Assembly: GCA_029262035.1 (NCBI GenBank)
Contig: JAJDAE010000185.1
Coordinates: 1-43,439, forward strand
Origin: Candidatus Zhuqueibacterota bacterium
Lineage (GTDB): Bacteria; Zhuqueibacterota; Zhuqueibacteria; Oceanimicrobiales; Oceanimicrobiaceae
Length of the DNA stretch: 43,439 nt
Direction: 5' to 3'
The position numbers and the translations under genes are program-made. The notes under the pieces are model-generated. The model had not been told where the DNA came from and did no database searches. It saw nothing but the letters and a program-made list of their open reading frames with translations. Shown here piece after piece: positions 42,412-43,439 of this stretch. Numbering within the stretch: position 1 is the stretch's first letter; the number at the start of each line of letters is the position of its first letter.

Positions 42412-43326
42412 ATGAGCATATTGGTTGTAGGTTCGGTTGCTTTAGACACGGTAAAAACACCTTTTGGAGAGGTGACAGATGCACTTGGCGGTGCAGCAGT
42501 TTATTTTAGCGCGGCGGCTTCATATTTTTCCCCCATCAATCTTGTAGGGGTTGTGGGTACGGACTTTGATGAAAATTCACTCTCATTTTTAAAACCGAGA
42601 AATGTAGATTTGCGCGGCCTTGAAAAAGCCGAAGGTAAAACATTTCGCTGGGGCGGCACTTATGGCGATGATCTAAATTCACGCGACACAGATTTTACCC
42701 ATTTGAATGTGTTCCAGGAATTTAAACCGGTTATCCCGGATGAGTATAAACAAAGCGATTTTATTTTTCTGGCGAATATTGCACCCGAGCTTCAGCTCGA
42801 TGTTTTAAACCAGGTGACATCACCAAAACTGGTTGCTTTGGACACCATGAATTTTTGGATTGAGGGCAGTCTGGATGCGCTCAAGCAAGTGCTTCCCAAA
42901 GTAGATATTTTGATTATTAATGACTCTGAAGTGAAGCAACTGGCTGAAGAATCCAACCTGGTTAAGGGAGCGCGTATTATTCAAAATATGGGTCCGAAAG
43001 TCATCATCATCAAAAAAGGTGAGCATGGCGCACTGATGGTTTCAGAAGATTTTTCTTTCTTTGCTGCGCCGGCATATCCGCTGGAAGATTTGTGTGATCC
43101 TACCGGTGCCGGCGATACATTTGCAGGCGGTTTCATCGGCTATCTCGCAAAATGCGGCAACCCCACAAATGCAGATTACCGGCAGGCGCTGATTTACGGC
43201 AGCACACTGTCTTCTTTTTGCGTTGAAAAGTTTAGCCTCGATAAATTAGTTGATTTGTCGCAGGAGGAAATTGCCGAACGGTTTAATCAATTCTGGCAAA
43301 TGACCAAATTTGAACCGGCAAAATAA
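42412..43326 (+). CDS. PfkB family carbohydrate kinase (304 aa)
   Basis: The C-terminal PfkB signature DLCDPTGAGDTFAGGFIGYL contains the catalytic aspartate (GAGD) and anion hole. The N-terminal part has VVGSVALDTVKTP and ALGGAAVYFSAAASYF. The latter resembles the GG dipeptide region of ribokinase-like enzymes but lacks the usual GGxxxN arrangement, so the substrate cannot be read off; sugar or nucleoside are both possible. AAGGATCAG precedes the ATG. It is separated from argS by 139 bp and so likely has its own promoter. Confidence 0.92.
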   Translation: MSILVVGSVALDTVKTPFGEVTDALGGAAVYFSAAASYFSPINLVGVVGTDFDENSLSFLKPRNVDLRGLEKAEGKTFRWGGTYGDDLNSRDTDFTHLNVFQEFKPVIPDEYKQSDFIFLANIAPELQLDVLNQVTSPKLVALDTMNFWIEGSLDALKQVLPKVDILIINDSEVKQLAEESNLVKGARIIQNMGPKVIIIKKGEHGALMVSEDFSFFAAPAYPLEDLCDPTGAGDTFAGGFIGYLAKCGNPTNADYRQALIYGSTLSSFCVEKFSLDKLVDLSQEEIAERFNQFWQMTKFEPAK

Positions 43327-43336
43327 TGCAGAGGTT

Positions 43337-43393
43337 TGTAGTTCAGCCTTTAGGCTGCCCTTTAGGCGCGGGCACGCTAAAGCGTGTACTACA
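43337..43393. repeat. Cloverleaf-like intergenic element, copy B
   Basis: The outer stem TGTAGT/ACTACA (43337-43342 and 43388-43393) encloses CAGCC-TTTA-GGCTG, a GC-rich CCC...GGG segment, and CACGCT-AA-AGCGTG. The layout matches copy A at 6187-6230 (outer stem ending in TAC, inner hairpins, final hairpin starting CACGC), but the stem sequences differ. It follows the PfkB stop by about 10 bp and could also end that transcript. Confidence 0.7.
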
Positions 43394-43439
43394 TACCTAA
43401 AACAAATTTAAGGTGAAAAATGCAAGTCACCACAAAATC

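Overview
The window looks like a chromosomal segment from an uncultured Gram-negative bacterium, probably of the FCB / Calditrichota / KSB1 type. This is an inference: no rRNA is present to anchor it. It rests on a TonB-dependent outer-membrane receptor and a TonB, lipoprotein and Sec signals, a Ser/Thr kinase joined to a FlgO-like domain and TPRs, an MacB/FtsX-type permease of 'MLQNYFKIAFRNL' style, bL31 type B next to Rho, and a housekeeping order folC-rho-rpmE-DUF1385-prfA-prmC-PMM. No tRNA, rRNA, CRISPR array, prophage or classical IS was seen. Several genes use GTG or TTG starts.

Left part (1-11.1 kb), accessory. It opens with a partial M16 metallopeptidase running off the left edge (minus strand; absent from the ORF track because it is open at the edge). 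Next comes a REP-associated tyrosine transposase bracketed by mirror-image hairpins, then an FtsX-type permease, a MarR regulator with an apparently leaderless transcript, and an Fe-S/SCP2 fusion protein that shares a 15-bp operator-like motif with the MarR gene. A large transmembrane Ser/Thr kinase with TPRs follows.

Middle part (11.1-19.5 kb), all minus strand: an envelope and signalling block. It holds TonB, a putative lipoprotein, two tandem DUF4097 paralogues, an anti-sigma factor with a HEAT-like C-terminus, an ECF sigma factor, a predicted pseudokinase, and a TonB-dependent receptor. Sigma and anti-sigma genes overlap, and the DUF4097 and lipoprotein genes follow with tiny gaps, so this reads as one stress or surface regulon.

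Right part (19.8-43.3 kb), all plus strand: mostly core genes. These are folate (folC), transcription termination (rho), translation (rpmE, prfA, prmC, rsfS, argS), sugar phosphates and nucleotide sugars (PMM/PGM, UXS), prenyl chain synthesis, NrnA and a PfkB kinase. Embedded among them are less ordinary items: a secreted S55-like peptidase paired with a secreted beta-propeller protein, a degenerate M20-type amidohydrolase that has apparently lost all its metal ligands, and a three-gene cluster of soluble histidine kinases. ArgS lacks the canonical HIGH motif.

The most noteworthy non-coding structures are two cloverleaf-like intergenic elements (about 6.2 kb and 43.35 kb) with different sequences but the same nested-hairpin plan, and the compensatory hairpin pairs flanking the RayT-type transposase.
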